This document shows, piece after piece, positions 14,909-24,891 of a stretch of 64,000 bases of DNA (the stretch's first letter is position 1; each line of letters starts with the position of its first letter). Source of the stretch: Tsukamurella sp. 8F (lineage in GTDB: Bacteria > Actinomycetota > Actinomycetes > Mycobacteriales > Mycobacteriaceae); the NCBI RefSeq assembly GCF_029167375.1, contig NZ_JARFTP010000009.1, positions 62,001-126,000 of the forward strand, in the 5' to 3' direction. The notes beneath the pieces were generated by a model. The model saw nothing but the letters and a program-made list of their open reading frames with translations. It was not told the origin of the DNA and did no database searches. The position numbers were made by a program, and so were the translations under genes.

Positions 14909-15642
14909 CACTTGCCCTTGAACACGGGCTCGCGCTTCTCGAAGCGGGCCGCGAGAGCCTCTTTGAGATCCTCGGAGTCCCATACGGCGTGCAGGCGGTC
15001 CGCCTCGACTGCGCTCATCTGCTCACGTGCATAGTCGTTCTTGAACAGCGCCTTGTAGTTCTGTAGCGACAAGGGCGCCATCTTCGTCAGCCCGCGCGCG
15101 TACTCGATCGCGGCCTCGGTGTCCCCGATCATGTTCGCGAATCCGAGTTGCTCGAGTAGCGGCGCCTCGAGTTTCTTCGCCGCCATGAGCACGCTCCGCG
15201 CGTGCCCGCCCCCGACGAGGTTCTCCAGCCGCCGCAGCGTCCACTTGTCGATGGTCACGCCGAGTTTGGCAGCGGGGATGGCGATCGATGCGCTGGGGTC
15301 GAGTACTCGCAGGTCCGCCATCATCGCCATCTGCACACCCGCGCCGACGGCCGGGCCGTTGAGCGCGGCGACCACTATCTGCTTCATCCGCTCGGCGCGC
15401 GCGTAGAAGCGGATGACCCCCTCCATGAAACCCTTGTCCAGCACCGCTCCCGACCGCAGGTCCGCCCCGGCGCAGAACGCGCTGCCCTGGCCGGTGAGCA
15501 CGATGACGAACACGTCGTCTGCTTCCGCACGGTCGAACGCCTCGACCAGCCCCTCCATCAACTCGGGATTCAACGCATTCCGCGCCTCGGGGCGCTGGAA
15601 CTCGATGACCGCCAGCCGGTCCTCACGTGTGTAACCGATCAT
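14908..15642 (-). CDS. echA6: EchA6-like acyl-CoA binding protein of the enoyl-CoA hydratase family
   Basis: This encodes 244 residues starting MIGYTREDRLAVIEFQRPE, matching the start of M. tuberculosis EchA6. The crotonase oxyanion-hole segments are present (GQGSAFCAGADLRSG and NGPAVGAGVQMAMMADLRV). The position that carries the first catalytic glutamate in true hydratases (P-E-V-x-L-G) reads PAAKLG, as in EchA6. The protein is therefore probably not a hydratase. EchA6 shuttles acyl-CoA into FAS-II for mycolic-acid synthesis. The next gene downstream, Rv0906-like, is coupled. It is divergent from the flavoprotein at 15666 with only 23 bp between. Confidence 0.85.
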   Translation of the reverse strand: MIGYTREDRLAVIEFQRPEARNALNPELMEGLVEAFDRAEADDVFVIVLTGQGSAFCAGADLRSGAVLDKGFMEGVIRFYARAERMKQIVVAALNGPAVGAGVQMAMMADLRVLDPSASIAIPAAKLGVTIDKWTLRRLENLVGGGHARSVLMAAKKLEAPLLEQLGFANMIGDTEAAIEYARGLTKMAPLSLQNYKALFKNDYAREQMSAVEADRLHAVWDSEDLKEALAARFEKREPVFKGK

Positions 15643-15665
15643 GAGGCGCAATCTACGCTACTGGC

Positions 15666-16739
15666 GTGACACAGGTCGTCGTGGTCGGAGCGGGACAGGC
15701 GGGGTTGTCGGCGGGGTACTTCCTGCCGCGGTTCGGGGTGGAGGACTACGTGCTCCTCGACCACTATCCGGGCCCCGGCGGTGCGTGGAGCCGCCGCTGG
15801 CCGTCCCTCACGCTTCGGGCGGCCAATCGCGTCCACGACCTGCCCGGATGGGGCCTGCAGGAGGCACTCGGATCCGATTGCGACGACATCCCCGCCGCCG
15901 ACGGAGTCGCGGCCTACTTCGGGGCCTACGAGGACCGCTTCTCGCTGCCGGTGCGGCGTCCGGCGCATGTATCGACGGTGACCCGCACGTCCGATCCGGA
16001 TCACCCCTACGGCGTGGCATTCATAGAAGGCGGGGAAGAATTCACCCTGCGGCCCGCTGCGGTTATCAATTGCACGGGGACTTGGGACCGTCCCTTCTGG
16101 CCGACCGTGCGGGGCAGCGGCTCGTTCCGCGGCCTCCAACTGCACGCGCATGAGTACCGGACGGCCGAGCCGTTCGCGGGAAAGACCGTCGCGGTGGTCG
16201 GCGCAGGCATCAGCGCCGTGCAACTGCTCATCGAGATCTCTGCCGTGACCGACACCGTCTGGTTCTCGCGTCGCGAACCCCAGTGGGACGAAGGGCCTTT
16301 CGATCCGGATAAGGGCAGGCGTGCCGTCGCGCGCGTCGATGAGCGGGTGCGTGCCGGACTGCCGCCCGGGTCGGTGGTGTCGGTGACGGGGCTGCCGCTC
16401 ACACCGCCGATGCGCGCGGCGCGCGACGCCGGGATCCTTGCCTGGAACCCGATGTTCGCGGCCATGGAGCCCGACGGCGTAGTGCTCGCCGACGACACGC
16501 GCCGCCGAGTCGATGTCGTCCTGTGGTGCACCGGATTCCGCTACTCGATGGACCATCTGGCACCTCTGGGTCTGCGATCGCCGGGCGGTGGGATCCGGAT
16601 GACGGGTCGTCTCGCCACCGAGGTCGCGGGCGAGCCGCGCCTGCACCTGCTGGGCTACGGACCTTCCGCGTCCACCATCGGTGCCAACCGCGCCGGCAGG
16701 GAGGCCGCCCGCGCCATCGCGGCGCTGGTCACCGGGTAG
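15666..16739 (+). CDS. FAD/NAD(P)-dependent flavoprotein oxidoreductase (FMO-like)
   Basis: This encodes 357 residues from GTG 15666. An N-terminal FAD-binding Rossmann motif VVVGAGQAGLSAGY is followed by a GGAWSRRWPSLTLR segment, and a second NADPH-binding motif VAVVGAGISAVQ lies at about 175-186. A C-terminal WCTGFRYSMDHL carries the conserved ATG-like motif of group B flavin monooxygenases. It resembles putative monooxygenases CzcO/YdhS-like that often act in aldehyde or amine oxidation. It is shorter than Baeyer-Villiger enzymes and lacks their full fingerprint. The gene is monocistronic and ends 2 bp before a strong hairpin. Confidence 0.82.
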   Translation: MTQVVVVGAGQAGLSAGYFLPRFGVEDYVLLDHYPGPGGAWSRRWPSLTLRAANRVHDLPGWGLQEALGSDCDDIPAADGVAAYFGAYEDRFSLPVRRPAHVSTVTRTSDPDHPYGVAFIEGGEEFTLRPAAVINCTGTWDRPFWPTVRGSGSFRGLQLHAHEYRTAEPFAGKTVAVVGAGISAVQLLIEISAVTDTVWFSRREPQWDEGPFDPDKGRRAVARVDERVRAGLPPGSVVSVTGLPLTPPMRAARDAGILAWNPMFAAMEPDGVVLADDTRRRVDVVLWCTGFRYSMDHLAPLGLRSPGGGIRMTGRLATEVAGEPRLHLLGYGPSASTIGANRAGREAARAIAALVTG

Positions 16740-16741
16740 CA

Positions 16742-16819
16742 CCGTCACGAACCGGGGTCTGAGAGCGCCTATCCCGTCATATAGCGGGATAGGCGCTCTC
16801 AGGCCTCGGTTCGTGACGG
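16742..16819. terminator. Bidirectional terminator: 35-bp stem filling the intergenic gap
   Basis: Positions 16742-16776 and 16785-16819 are inverted copies around an 8-base loop (TCATATAG). Only two positions differ, and both would be G-U pairs in RNA, so the 35-bp stem is unbroken. It occupies almost the entire space between the converging flavoprotein and gdhA stops. This is far longer than a usual terminator. Confidence 0.85.
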
Positions 16820-16821
16820 GA

Positions 16822-18252
<1,431 letters not shown>

Positions 18253-18264
18253 TCAGGTGAGAGC

Positions 18265-19233
18265 TCAGCCCTGGGCCACTCGACCGAGTTCGGCGTCGAG
18301 CGACCCCGGCAGCCACGCTTTGCCCAGATAGCCGGCGTTGTTGATCGCCTCACCCTGGGCGTCCGACAGCCACACGACTCGGGGCGCGATCGCCGACCAC
18401 ACGGGCATCGCCTCGAACACCGACCGCTCGGCCTGCGGCCGAGCCATCAGCAGCACCACTCGGCCGTCGATATCGGTGACCGTCTCTGCGGAATACGTCG
18501 TCACCTTCCTGGTCCTCTCGACCTCCTCCTGGTCGGCCGCGGGCTTCAGCCCCGACAGCCGCAAGACCGCACCACCCGTGCCGAGCGTGACGGCGCCGCT
18601 GCGGGCGAGCCCGAACGAATACGTGGTACGCGCAAGTCCCGGATGCCTGCTCGCGAGCGCGCGATACTTCTCCTCGGCGGCGGCCACGAGCTCCTTTGCG
18701 CGGCCAGACTTCCCGAGCGCGGCACCAACCTGCTCGACACCTTCGCGCCAGTCCGGCGCACTGCCGAGCGCATCGAAGAACAGCGTCGGGGCTATGCGGC
18801 TCAGCTGGTCCTTGAACTTCATGAGGTTGACCCACGCGGGCGCGATGATGAGATCCGGCTTGTGGGCCGCAACCGCCTCGACCTCGACGCCGACGGTCAT
18901 ATAGTCGCCCAGCGAGGGGTCGATCGCCTTGTCGTTCCTGTGGTCGGCGAGATACGGCAGTGCGTCCAGGTACTTCACGCTCGCGGCGACCGGCTGCTCA
19001 CCGAACGCCAGCACGTTCTCGAAACCCGCATCGGTGAGCGCGACTATCCGCTGCGGCGGGTGCTCGATCGTCACCGAACCCGCCGATGAGGTCACCGTCA
19101 CCGGGAAGCCCGACCCCGCGGCCCGAGGAGCCGCGGCATCGTCGGGAACGGACCGGCCGCACGCCGCCACCGCCGCGGTGGCGACGAGCGCCAGAGCGCA
19201 GCAGCGGAACAGGCGGCGATCCGGCATCGTCAT
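18265..19233 (-). CDS. Iron-siderophore-type ABC substrate-binding lipoprotein
   Basis: This encodes 322 residues. The N-terminus has a signal sequence ending in the lipobox VAAC, so it is a lipoprotein. The mature part has the class III (FecB/FhuD, helical-backbone) binding-protein pattern: RIVALTDAGFENVLAFGEQPV, a central KPDLIIAP strand and a long interdomain helix. Such proteins deliver ferric siderophores or cobalamin to ABC importers. No permease or ATPase gene is adjacent, so it must serve an importer elsewhere. The N-terminus reads MTMPDRR, so ATG 19233 or 19227 can start it. Confidence 0.85.
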   Translation of the reverse strand: MTMPDRRLFRCCALALVATAAVAACGRSVPDDAAAPRAAGSGFPVTVTSSAGSVTIEHPPQRIVALTDAGFENVLAFGEQPVAASVKYLDALPYLADHRNDKAIDPSLGDYMTVGVEVEAVAAHKPDLIIAPAWVNLMKFKDQLSRIAPTLFFDALGSAPDWREGVEQVGAALGKSGRAKELVAAAEEKYRALASRHPGLARTTYSFGLARSGAVTLGTGGAVLRLSGLKPAADQEEVERTRKVTTYSAETVTDIDGRVVLLMARPQAERSVFEAMPVWSAIAPRVVWLSDAQGEAINNAGYLGKAWLPGSLDAELGRVAQG

Positions 19234-19279
19234 GCCGGGGATCGTACGGCGGTGTGGTGAGGCTTACCAGAGCCGGGAG

Positions 19280-20110
19280 CTACCTGAGGTTGAACTCCGC
19301 GGGGTTCGGGCCCGTGCGGCCGTCCGGCGAGTCGAGGTCGGTCAGCCGCGTGACCTCGTCGTCGGTGAGCTCGAAGCCGAACACGTCGAAGTTCTCCGCG
19401 ATACGCGAAGGGGTCACCGACTTGGGGATGACCACATTGCCCAGTTGCAGGTGCCAACGCAGAATCGCCTGCGCGGGGCTTACGCCGTGCGCCTTCGCGA
19501 CCTCTGCGATGGTCGGGTCGTCGAGGATCGCTCCCGATCCCAGCGGCGACCACGCCTCGGTCGCGATGCCGACCCGGTTATGGAAAGCGCGCAGCTCGCT
19601 CTGCGTGAACCGCGGGTGCAACTCGATCTGGTGCAGCGCCGGCACCTCGCCGGTCTCATCGATGAGGCGCTCGAGATTGTCGAGCGTGAAGTTACTGACT
19701 CCGATCGACCTGACGCGACCGGAATCGCGGATCGCCTGGAAGGCCTTGAAGGTATCGACGAAGAGATCGGCCTCAGGTACCTGCCAGTGGATCAGATACA
19801 GGTCCACGTAGTCGGTGCCGAGTCGGCCGAGCGACGCATCGAACGCCTTCAGCGTCGAGTCGTAGCCCTGGTCCGCGTTCCACAGCTTGGTGGTGAGGTA
19901 GACGTCCTCGCGGGCGAGACCCGACTCGGCGATGGCGCGGCCGGTGCCCTCCTCGTTGCCGTAGATCGCGGCGGTGTCGATGCTGCGGTAGCCCACTCGC
20001 AGCGCCTCCGCGACGGCCGTCCGGGCACCGCCGTCCGGCACCTGCCAGACGCCGAAGCCCAGCTGCGGAATGGTCGTGCCGTTGTTCAGGGTCGTATTCG
20101 GGACAGTCAT
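19280..20110 (-). CDS. Aldo/keto reductase
   Basis: This encodes 276 residues, a (beta/alpha)8 NADPH-dependent reductase. The AKR tetrad is visible: Asp and Tyr in SIDTAAIYGNE, Lys in LTTKLWN and His in YLIHWQV. Other family signatures are GVSNFTLDNLERL and IPKSVTPSRIAENFDVF. It resembles the actinobacterial 2,5-diketo-D-gluconate reductase-like subgroup (AKR5), with a broad carbonyl substrate range. The ATG at 20110 aligns with the family start MTVPNTTLNNGTTIPQLGFG. It is divergent from the XRE operon and has its own promoter region. Confidence 0.9.
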   Translation of the reverse strand: MTVPNTTLNNGTTIPQLGFGVWQVPDGGARTAVAEALRVGYRSIDTAAIYGNEEGTGRAIAESGLAREDVYLTTKLWNADQGYDSTLKAFDASLGRLGTDYVDLYLIHWQVPEADLFVDTFKAFQAIRDSGRVRSIGVSNFTLDNLERLIDETGEVPALHQIELHPRFTQSELRAFHNRVGIATEAWSPLGSGAILDDPTIAEVAKAHGVSPAQAILRWHLQLGNVVIPKSVTPSRIAENFDVFGFELTDDEVTRLTDLDSPDGRTGPNPAEFNLR

Positions 20111-20165
20111 GTCCCAGTGCAACGAGCGGACACCCGAGCGTGTTCCTGTTCCGATCTCGGTGCGG

Positions 20166-20200
20166 CGAATCCGATAACGATTCGACGGTCGGACTTGACA
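20166..20200 (+). promoter_or_regulatory. Candidate promoter/operator for the XRE-ABC operon
   Basis: A consensus -35 box TTGACA lies at 20195-20200 and is followed 17 bases later by a weak -10 (AACACT). Upstream, CGAATC (20166-20171) and GATTCG (20179-20184) form a 6-bp inverted repeat with a 7-bp spacer that could bind a dimeric regulator such as the XRE protein encoded next. The site lies in the 120-bp divergent gap. Confidence 0.4.
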
Positions 20201-20230
20201 TATTAACGGGAAAACACAACACTTCGATGC

Positions 20231-20527
20231 GTGAGTCCGGTACGAAGGGGCGAGAAGCTCCCCATCTACAACCGCATCGGCGTCCTGCGCGCCGAGCGGA
20301 GCATGACGCGGGCGCAGCTCGCGGAGCTGGTCGGTATCAACGTTCAGTCGGTGGGCGCACTCGAGCGGGGCGACAACTACCCGAGCCTCGACCTCGCGTT
20401 CCGCGTGTCCGACGTGTTCGGCCTGCCCGTCGAGGCGGTGTTCGGCCGAAAGCCACTCGGCCCACTGTCGACCGAGATCTACCGCGATCGAATGCGGCCC
20501 GCCGAGCCGCACGAGACCGAGAAATGA
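20231..20527 (+). CDS. XRE-family helix-turn-helix regulator
   Basis: This encodes 98 residues from GTG 20231. It has a single Cro/C1-type helix-turn-helix, NRIGVLRAERSMTRAQLAELVGINVQSVGALERG, followed by LDLAFRVSDVFGLPVEAVF. This compact type is typically paired with a small membrane protein and an ABC exporter, as here. It probably autoregulates the four-gene operon that follows. The next gene begins within or just after its stop. Confidence 0.85.
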   Translation: MSPVRRGEKLPIYNRIGVLRAERSMTRAQLAELVGINVQSVGALERGDNYPSLDLAFRVSDVFGLPVEAVFGRKPLGPLSTEIYRDRMRPAEPHETEK

Positions 20528-20538
20528 AGGAGCACTGC

Positions 20539-21087
20539 ATGATATCCAGGCTGCAGCGCCTAGAACAGTGGCGTGCCGGGCGGTACGACCTCCGTCGCGC
20601 CAAGTATCAGAAGATACTGCCGGGATGGCACAACCGCAGGGTCCGGCGGCGCCTGGTCGCCGTCACCCTGGCACTCAATGTGGCCACCTGGGCCTCCGCT
20701 GTCGCTTCCTACTTCACGCTCTGGGCGATGATCGGCGTCGTTGCGTTCATGCTGCTCACGCTGCTCGGGATGTCCCTGGTGAAGATCGCGAACGAGGACG
20801 TCACCGACGCACCCCGCGCCGCTCTCGACGAGTTCGAACTACGCGAACGCGATGCGGCGCGCTCCGTGGGGTTCTTCGTGTTCTGGGTCGGCGGCTTCGT
20901 GCCCTACCTGGTGCTGGTCACACTCGCACCGATCGACGGTCCCTACCGCGGCGCGGTCGCGTACCTCGGCGCCTACCTCGTCCTGTCCGCGCTCATGTTG
21001 GGCGCGATAACCCCGATCCTGTTGTCCGCATGGGCGCGTGAGGACGCGCCCGAAACCGACCCCTATCTGGAGGGAGAGGCCGGATGA
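20539..21087 (+). CDS. Small membrane protein of the ABC operon
   Basis: This encodes 182 residues from ATG 20539, placed 6 bases after an AAGGAG ribosome-binding site; an earlier in-frame ATG at 20524 lacks one. About four membrane helices are seen: two near residues 40-85 and two near 115-165. Basic Arg-rich N-terminal residues precede the first helix. The family is not recognised beyond resembling uncharacterised integral proteins that follow XRE regulators. It overlaps the ABC ATPase start by 4 bases. Confidence 0.75.
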   Translation: MISRLQRLEQWRAGRYDLRRAKYQKILPGWHNRRVRRRLVAVTLALNVATWASAVASYFTLWAMIGVVAFMLLTLLGMSLVKIANEDVTDAPRAALDEFELRERDAARSVGFFVFWVGGFVPYLVLVTLAPIDGPYRGAVAYLGAYLVLSALMLGAITPILLSAWAREDAPETDPYLEGEAG

Positions 21088-21971
21088 GCCTCGAGATCGA
21101 CCACCTGTCCAAGCAGTACGGGAGCGTACGGGCACTCGACGGCGTGACGTTCACCGTCCGCCCCGGCGAGGTGTACGGCTTCGTCGGATCGAACGGAGCG
21201 GGCAAGTCGACGACGATGCGCATCGCCGTCGGAGTGCTGGCCGCCGACTCCGGCACGGTGCGCATCGCCGGGCATCCCGTCGACGCGGAGACCCGGCGGC
21301 GGATCGGGTACATGCCTGAGGAGCGCGGCCTGTACCCGAAGATGAAGGTCGGCGAGCAGCTGCGCTATCTTGCACGGCTGCACGGCTTCTCGGCTGCATC
21401 TGCCGCGCGCGCAGCCGAAACGTGGACCGACCGGCTCGGCGTCGGTTCCCGTCGCGAGGACACCGTCGACGCACTATCCCTCGGCAATCAGCAGCGGGTA
21501 CAGCTCGCCGCCGCGCTGGTCCACTCCCCCGACGTCCTGATCCTCGACGAGCCGTTCTCCGGGCTCGACCCGGTGGCGGTCGACGTCATGAGCGACGTGC
21601 TGCGCGAGAAGGCGCGCGAGGGTGTGCCCGTGCTGTTCTCCAGCCATCAGCTCGACCTCGTACAGCGGCTGTGCGACCGGGTCGGGATCATCACGCACGG
21701 CGCGCTGCGCGCCGAGGGCACCGTGGCCGACCTACGAGCGACCGGCGCCGCGCACCTGACGGTGGCTACCGATGCTCCGTCGGGCTGGGCCGACCGGGTC
21801 CCGGGCGTCGTGCACGCGGACTACCGACCGGGCCGGACGGTGCTGACCCTCGCCGACGGAACAGACACCCAGCCGATCCTGCACGCGGCTCTCGCATACG
21901 GGCCGGTACGGGAATTCGCTTCCGCGCGACCCGATCTCACCGAACTCTTCCGAGAGGTGGTTTCCGCATGA
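21084..21971 (+). CDS. ABC exporter ATP-binding subunit (NatA-like)
   Basis: This encodes 295 residues with Walker A GSNGAGKST (about 36-44), signature LSLGNQQRVQLAAAL, Walker B VLILDEPFSGLD and the H-loop SSHQLD. The signature uses LSLGN in place of LSGGQ, as in other NatA/DrrA-like exporters. A C-terminal domain of about 80 residues is typical of this group. It pairs with the ABC-2 permease encoded downstream, and the start of that gene overlaps its stop. The substrate is unknown; sodium, drug or lipid export are the family's known roles. Confidence 0.92.
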   Translation: MSLEIDHLSKQYGSVRALDGVTFTVRPGEVYGFVGSNGAGKSTTMRIAVGVLAADSGTVRIAGHPVDAETRRRIGYMPEERGLYPKMKVGEQLRYLARLHGFSAASAARAAETWTDRLGVGSRREDTVDALSLGNQQRVQLAAALVHSPDVLILDEPFSGLDPVAVDVMSDVLREKAREGVPVLFSSHQLDLVQRLCDRVGIITHGALRAEGTVADLRATGAAHLTVATDAPSGWADRVPGVVHADYRPGRTVLTLADGTDTQPILHAALAYGPVREFASARPDLTELFREVVSA

Positions 21972-23194
21972 CAACCCAGCAGACCAAACCGGCACCGACC
22001 GAGGAGTCCCAGGTCGCGCGTCCCGGCGCCGCTCGCACCGTCGGGCTGATCGCCCGGCGCGAGATCTCTACCCGCATGCACGGCAAGGCCTTCCGCATCA
22101 CGTCGGCCATCACGCTGGTCGTGATCGTCGGCGGCCTCATCCTGATACATGCACTGTCCGGCGGCTCGGAGAAGACGTCGATAGGCGTCGCGGGGGGCGA
22201 TGCGGCACTGGACCACTCGATCCAGGTAGCGGGCGAGTCCACCGGGAAGTCCTATGACCTCCGGCATTTCGCGACCGCAGAAGAGGCGCAGCGGCACGTC
22301 GAGGACGGTGACGTCAAGGGCGCCCTGGTACTGAGCGCCGGGCATTACACTGCCTACTTCGACAAGGAGGGAGACCCGACACTCACGGCCCTCTTCGGCG
22401 CGGCCGCGCGACAGCACGCGATCGCCACGTCACTCGACGCGACGGCGCAATCGCAGTTGCAGCACGCTACGGAGGCCTCGGCCCTGACGGTGCATGAGCT
22501 CGCGCCACCGCCGGCCGACCAGGGGCAGCGACTCGTCATCGCATACGCAGCGGTGGCACTGCTCGCCGCCTCGATCATGGTGTCGGGACAGCTGATCGCG
22601 CAGGGTGTGGTCGAGGAGAAGGCGTCCCGGGTGGTCGAGATCCTGCTCGCGACGGTCTCCCCGACGCACCTTCTGTGGGGCAAGATCCTGGGCATCGGCG
22701 CGCTCGCTGTGGGCCAGCTCGTCGTATACGCGGCCGCCGGACTGATAACCGCGCAGGCGCTCGGGATGCTGAGCCTCGCGCTGACCGCGTACTCGGTGAT
22801 AGCCCTGTCCCTGGTGTGGTTCGTGTTGGGCTTCCTGTTCTTCGGCACGCTGTATGCCGCAGCCGCATCGCTGGTGTCCCGCCAGGAGGAGGTCGCGTCC
22901 GCGAGCGCACCGCTGACGATCCTGTCGATGGGCATGATGTATGCCGGGATCTTCGGGGTGCAGTTCCCCGACGCCACGTGGGTGAAGGTGCTCTCGTACA
23001 TCCCGCCGTTCTCCGCGACGCTGCAGCCGATGCTGGTGGCGACGGTGCACGCTTCAGGAGTGCAGCTGGTGCTCCCCATCGTGCTCGCGATCGTGATCTG
23101 CGCGGTGGCAGTGGTGCTCGCAGGGCGCATCTACCGTCGCTCGGTGCTGCACGCCGGCGCCCGGCTCAGCTGGCGGCGCGCGCTCGGCCGCTGA
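21968..23194 (+). CDS. ABC-2 type exporter permease (NatB-like)
   Basis: This encodes 408 residues from ATG 21968. One N-terminal membrane helix at about residues 48-68 is followed by an extracytoplasmic domain of about 130 residues and then five or six helices from about residue 185. The GVVEEKASRVVEILLATVSP segment in the first C-terminal cytoplasmic loop is diagnostic of NatB/ABC2_membrane_3 permeases. It is the last gene of the operon begun at 20231. Confidence 0.9.
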   Translation: MTTQQTKPAPTEESQVARPGAARTVGLIARREISTRMHGKAFRITSAITLVVIVGGLILIHALSGGSEKTSIGVAGGDAALDHSIQVAGESTGKSYDLRHFATAEEAQRHVEDGDVKGALVLSAGHYTAYFDKEGDPTLTALFGAAARQHAIATSLDATAQSQLQHATEASALTVHELAPPPADQGQRLVIAYAAVALLAASIMVSGQLIAQGVVEEKASRVVEILLATVSPTHLLWGKILGIGALAVGQLVVYAAAGLITAQALGMLSLALTAYSVIALSLVWFVLGFLFFGTLYAAAASLVSRQEEVASASAPLTILSMGMMYAGIFGVQFPDATWVKVLSYIPPFSATLQPMLVATVHASGVQLVLPIVLAIVICAVAVVLAGRIYRRSVLHAGARLSWRRALGR

Positions 23195-23232
23195 CGAAAC
23201 CTCGATCACGATGAGCCGGTTAACCTGAGACC

Positions 23233-24735
23233 ATGGCGACCTCGGCTCAGGACTTGATCACGACGGTGCTGGACCGGGGCACGTTCTTCAGCTGGGACAC
23301 CCCCGCCGTGGACGTGCACCCGTCCTCCGCGTACGCGGAGGAACTCGCCCGAGCGCGGGAACGGACCGGGCGTGACGAGGCCGTGCTCACCGGCGAAGGC
23401 CGGATCCGCGGCGTCCGTGTAGCGCTCGTGTCGTGCGAGGCGGACTTCCTCGGCGGCTCGGTCGGCGTCGCGTCGGCGGAGCGCGTCGTGGCCGCAGTCG
23501 AGCGCGCGACGGCGCTGCGGCTACCGCTGCTGGCCACGCCCGCATCGGGCGGCACCCGGATGCAGGAGGGCACGATCGCGTTCCTACAGATGGTCAAGAT
23601 CACGGCGGCGGTCGCGCGGCACAAGCAGGCGGGGCTGCCGTACCTGGTGTACCTACGGGATCCGACGATGGGCGGTGTCTTCGCATCGTGGGGCTCGCTC
23701 GGGCACGTCACCGCCGCGGAGCCCGGCGCACGAGTGGGCTTCCTCGGGCCACGCGTATACCGGACGCTGCACGGCGAGGACTTTCCCGAGGGGGTCCAGA
23801 CCGCCGAGAACCTGTTCGCGCACGGCCTGATCGACGGCGTGGTGCCGGTCCGAGTGTTGCGGCTGCTGGTGCACCGTGCGCTGAGGGTCATGTCGGGCGA
23901 CACGACTGCCGATCCGCTCGCGCCCATGGTGTCCGACGACGAGCTCGCCGCGCCCCCTGCGGACGTGTCCGCGTGGGAGTCGGTGCAGGCGAGCCGTGCT
24001 CCAGGGCGCCCCGGCGTCCGTTCGGTGTTGCGCCACTGCGCCACCGACCACGTCCCACTGTCCGGCACGGGTCAGGGCGAATCCGATCATTCGCTGTTGC
24101 TCTCGCTGGCCCGCCTGCGCGGCTATCCGTGCGTGGTCGTGGGCCAGGACGACCTGGGCGGCCGGCTGCTGCTCGGACCTGCGGCGCTGCGCTCGGCCAG
24201 GCGAGGCATGCGGCTGGCCGCCGAGCTCCGGCTCCCACTGGTCCTGATGATCGACACGTGGGGTGCCGCGCTCTCGCAGGCCGCCGAGGAGGGCGGGCTC
24301 GCGGGTGAGATCGCGCGCTGCATGGCAGATCTCGTGACGCTACCCGTACCCACGATCTCGGTCCTACTGGGCCAGGGCACCGGAGGCGGAGCGCTCGCGA
24401 TGTTGCCTGCGGACCGGGTGCTCTGTGCGCAACACGCGTGGCTGGCGCCGCTGCCTCCGGAGGGAGCAAGCGCCGTCGTACACAGGACCCCCGACCGCGC
24501 GGAGGAGATGGCGGAACTGCAGGGCATCCGCTCAGCGGACCTGCTGCGGGACGGCGTCGTCGATCGCGTGATCCCGGAGCGCCCGGACGCTTCGGTCGAG
24601 CCGGACTCGTTCGCGACCCGCGTGGGTCTCGCGATCAGCGAGGCACTCGCTGATCTCTCGCTCGTTCCCGCCGACATCCGCGCCACCAGGCGCCTGGACC
24701 GCTACCGTCGTCTCGGCCTGCCCGACGGAGACTGA
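23233..24735 (+). CDS. accD3: Acyl-CoA carboxylase carboxyltransferase, AccD3-like
   Basis: This encodes 500 residues. The N-terminal half has the beta-type crotonase fold with PASGGTRMQEG and GGVFASWGSLGHVTAAEPGARVGFLGPRV; the C-terminal half is the alpha-type with LMIDTWGAALSQAAEEGGLAG and GQGTGGGALAMLPAD. A single chain therefore contains both carboxyltransferase domains. M. tuberculosis accD3 (Rv0904c) has the same layout and lies near echA6, as here. Unlike AccD4-6, the physiological acyl-CoA of AccD3 is not established. No biotin-carrier subunit is adjacent. Confidence 0.87.
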   Translation: MATSAQDLITTVLDRGTFFSWDTPAVDVHPSSAYAEELARARERTGRDEAVLTGEGRIRGVRVALVSCEADFLGGSVGVASAERVVAAVERATALRLPLLATPASGGTRMQEGTIAFLQMVKITAAVARHKQAGLPYLVYLRDPTMGGVFASWGSLGHVTAAEPGARVGFLGPRVYRTLHGEDFPEGVQTAENLFAHGLIDGVVPVRVLRLLVHRALRVMSGDTTADPLAPMVSDDELAAPPADVSAWESVQASRAPGRPGVRSVLRHCATDHVPLSGTGQGESDHSLLLSLARLRGYPCVVVGQDDLGGRLLLGPAALRSARRGMRLAAELRLPLVLMIDTWGAALSQAAEEGGLAGEIARCMADLVTLPVPTISVLLGQGTGGGALAMLPADRVLCAQHAWLAPLPPEGASAVVHRTPDRAEEMAELQGIRSADLLRDGVVDRVIPERPDASVEPDSFATRVGLAISEALADLSLVPADIRATRRLDRYRRLGLPDGD

Positions 24736-24891
24736 CGCCGCGCGCACAGGACCAGATCGCACTGTCCGGCAGGCATTCCGAGGCTCCCACACCTGGACGA
24801 CCGATCCCGCCTCGTGCCCGGAACCGGGTCAGTGCATACGCGCGTACTCGATACCGCCGCGGGGCTCGGCGCGCTGCGTACCGTGGGTGAC

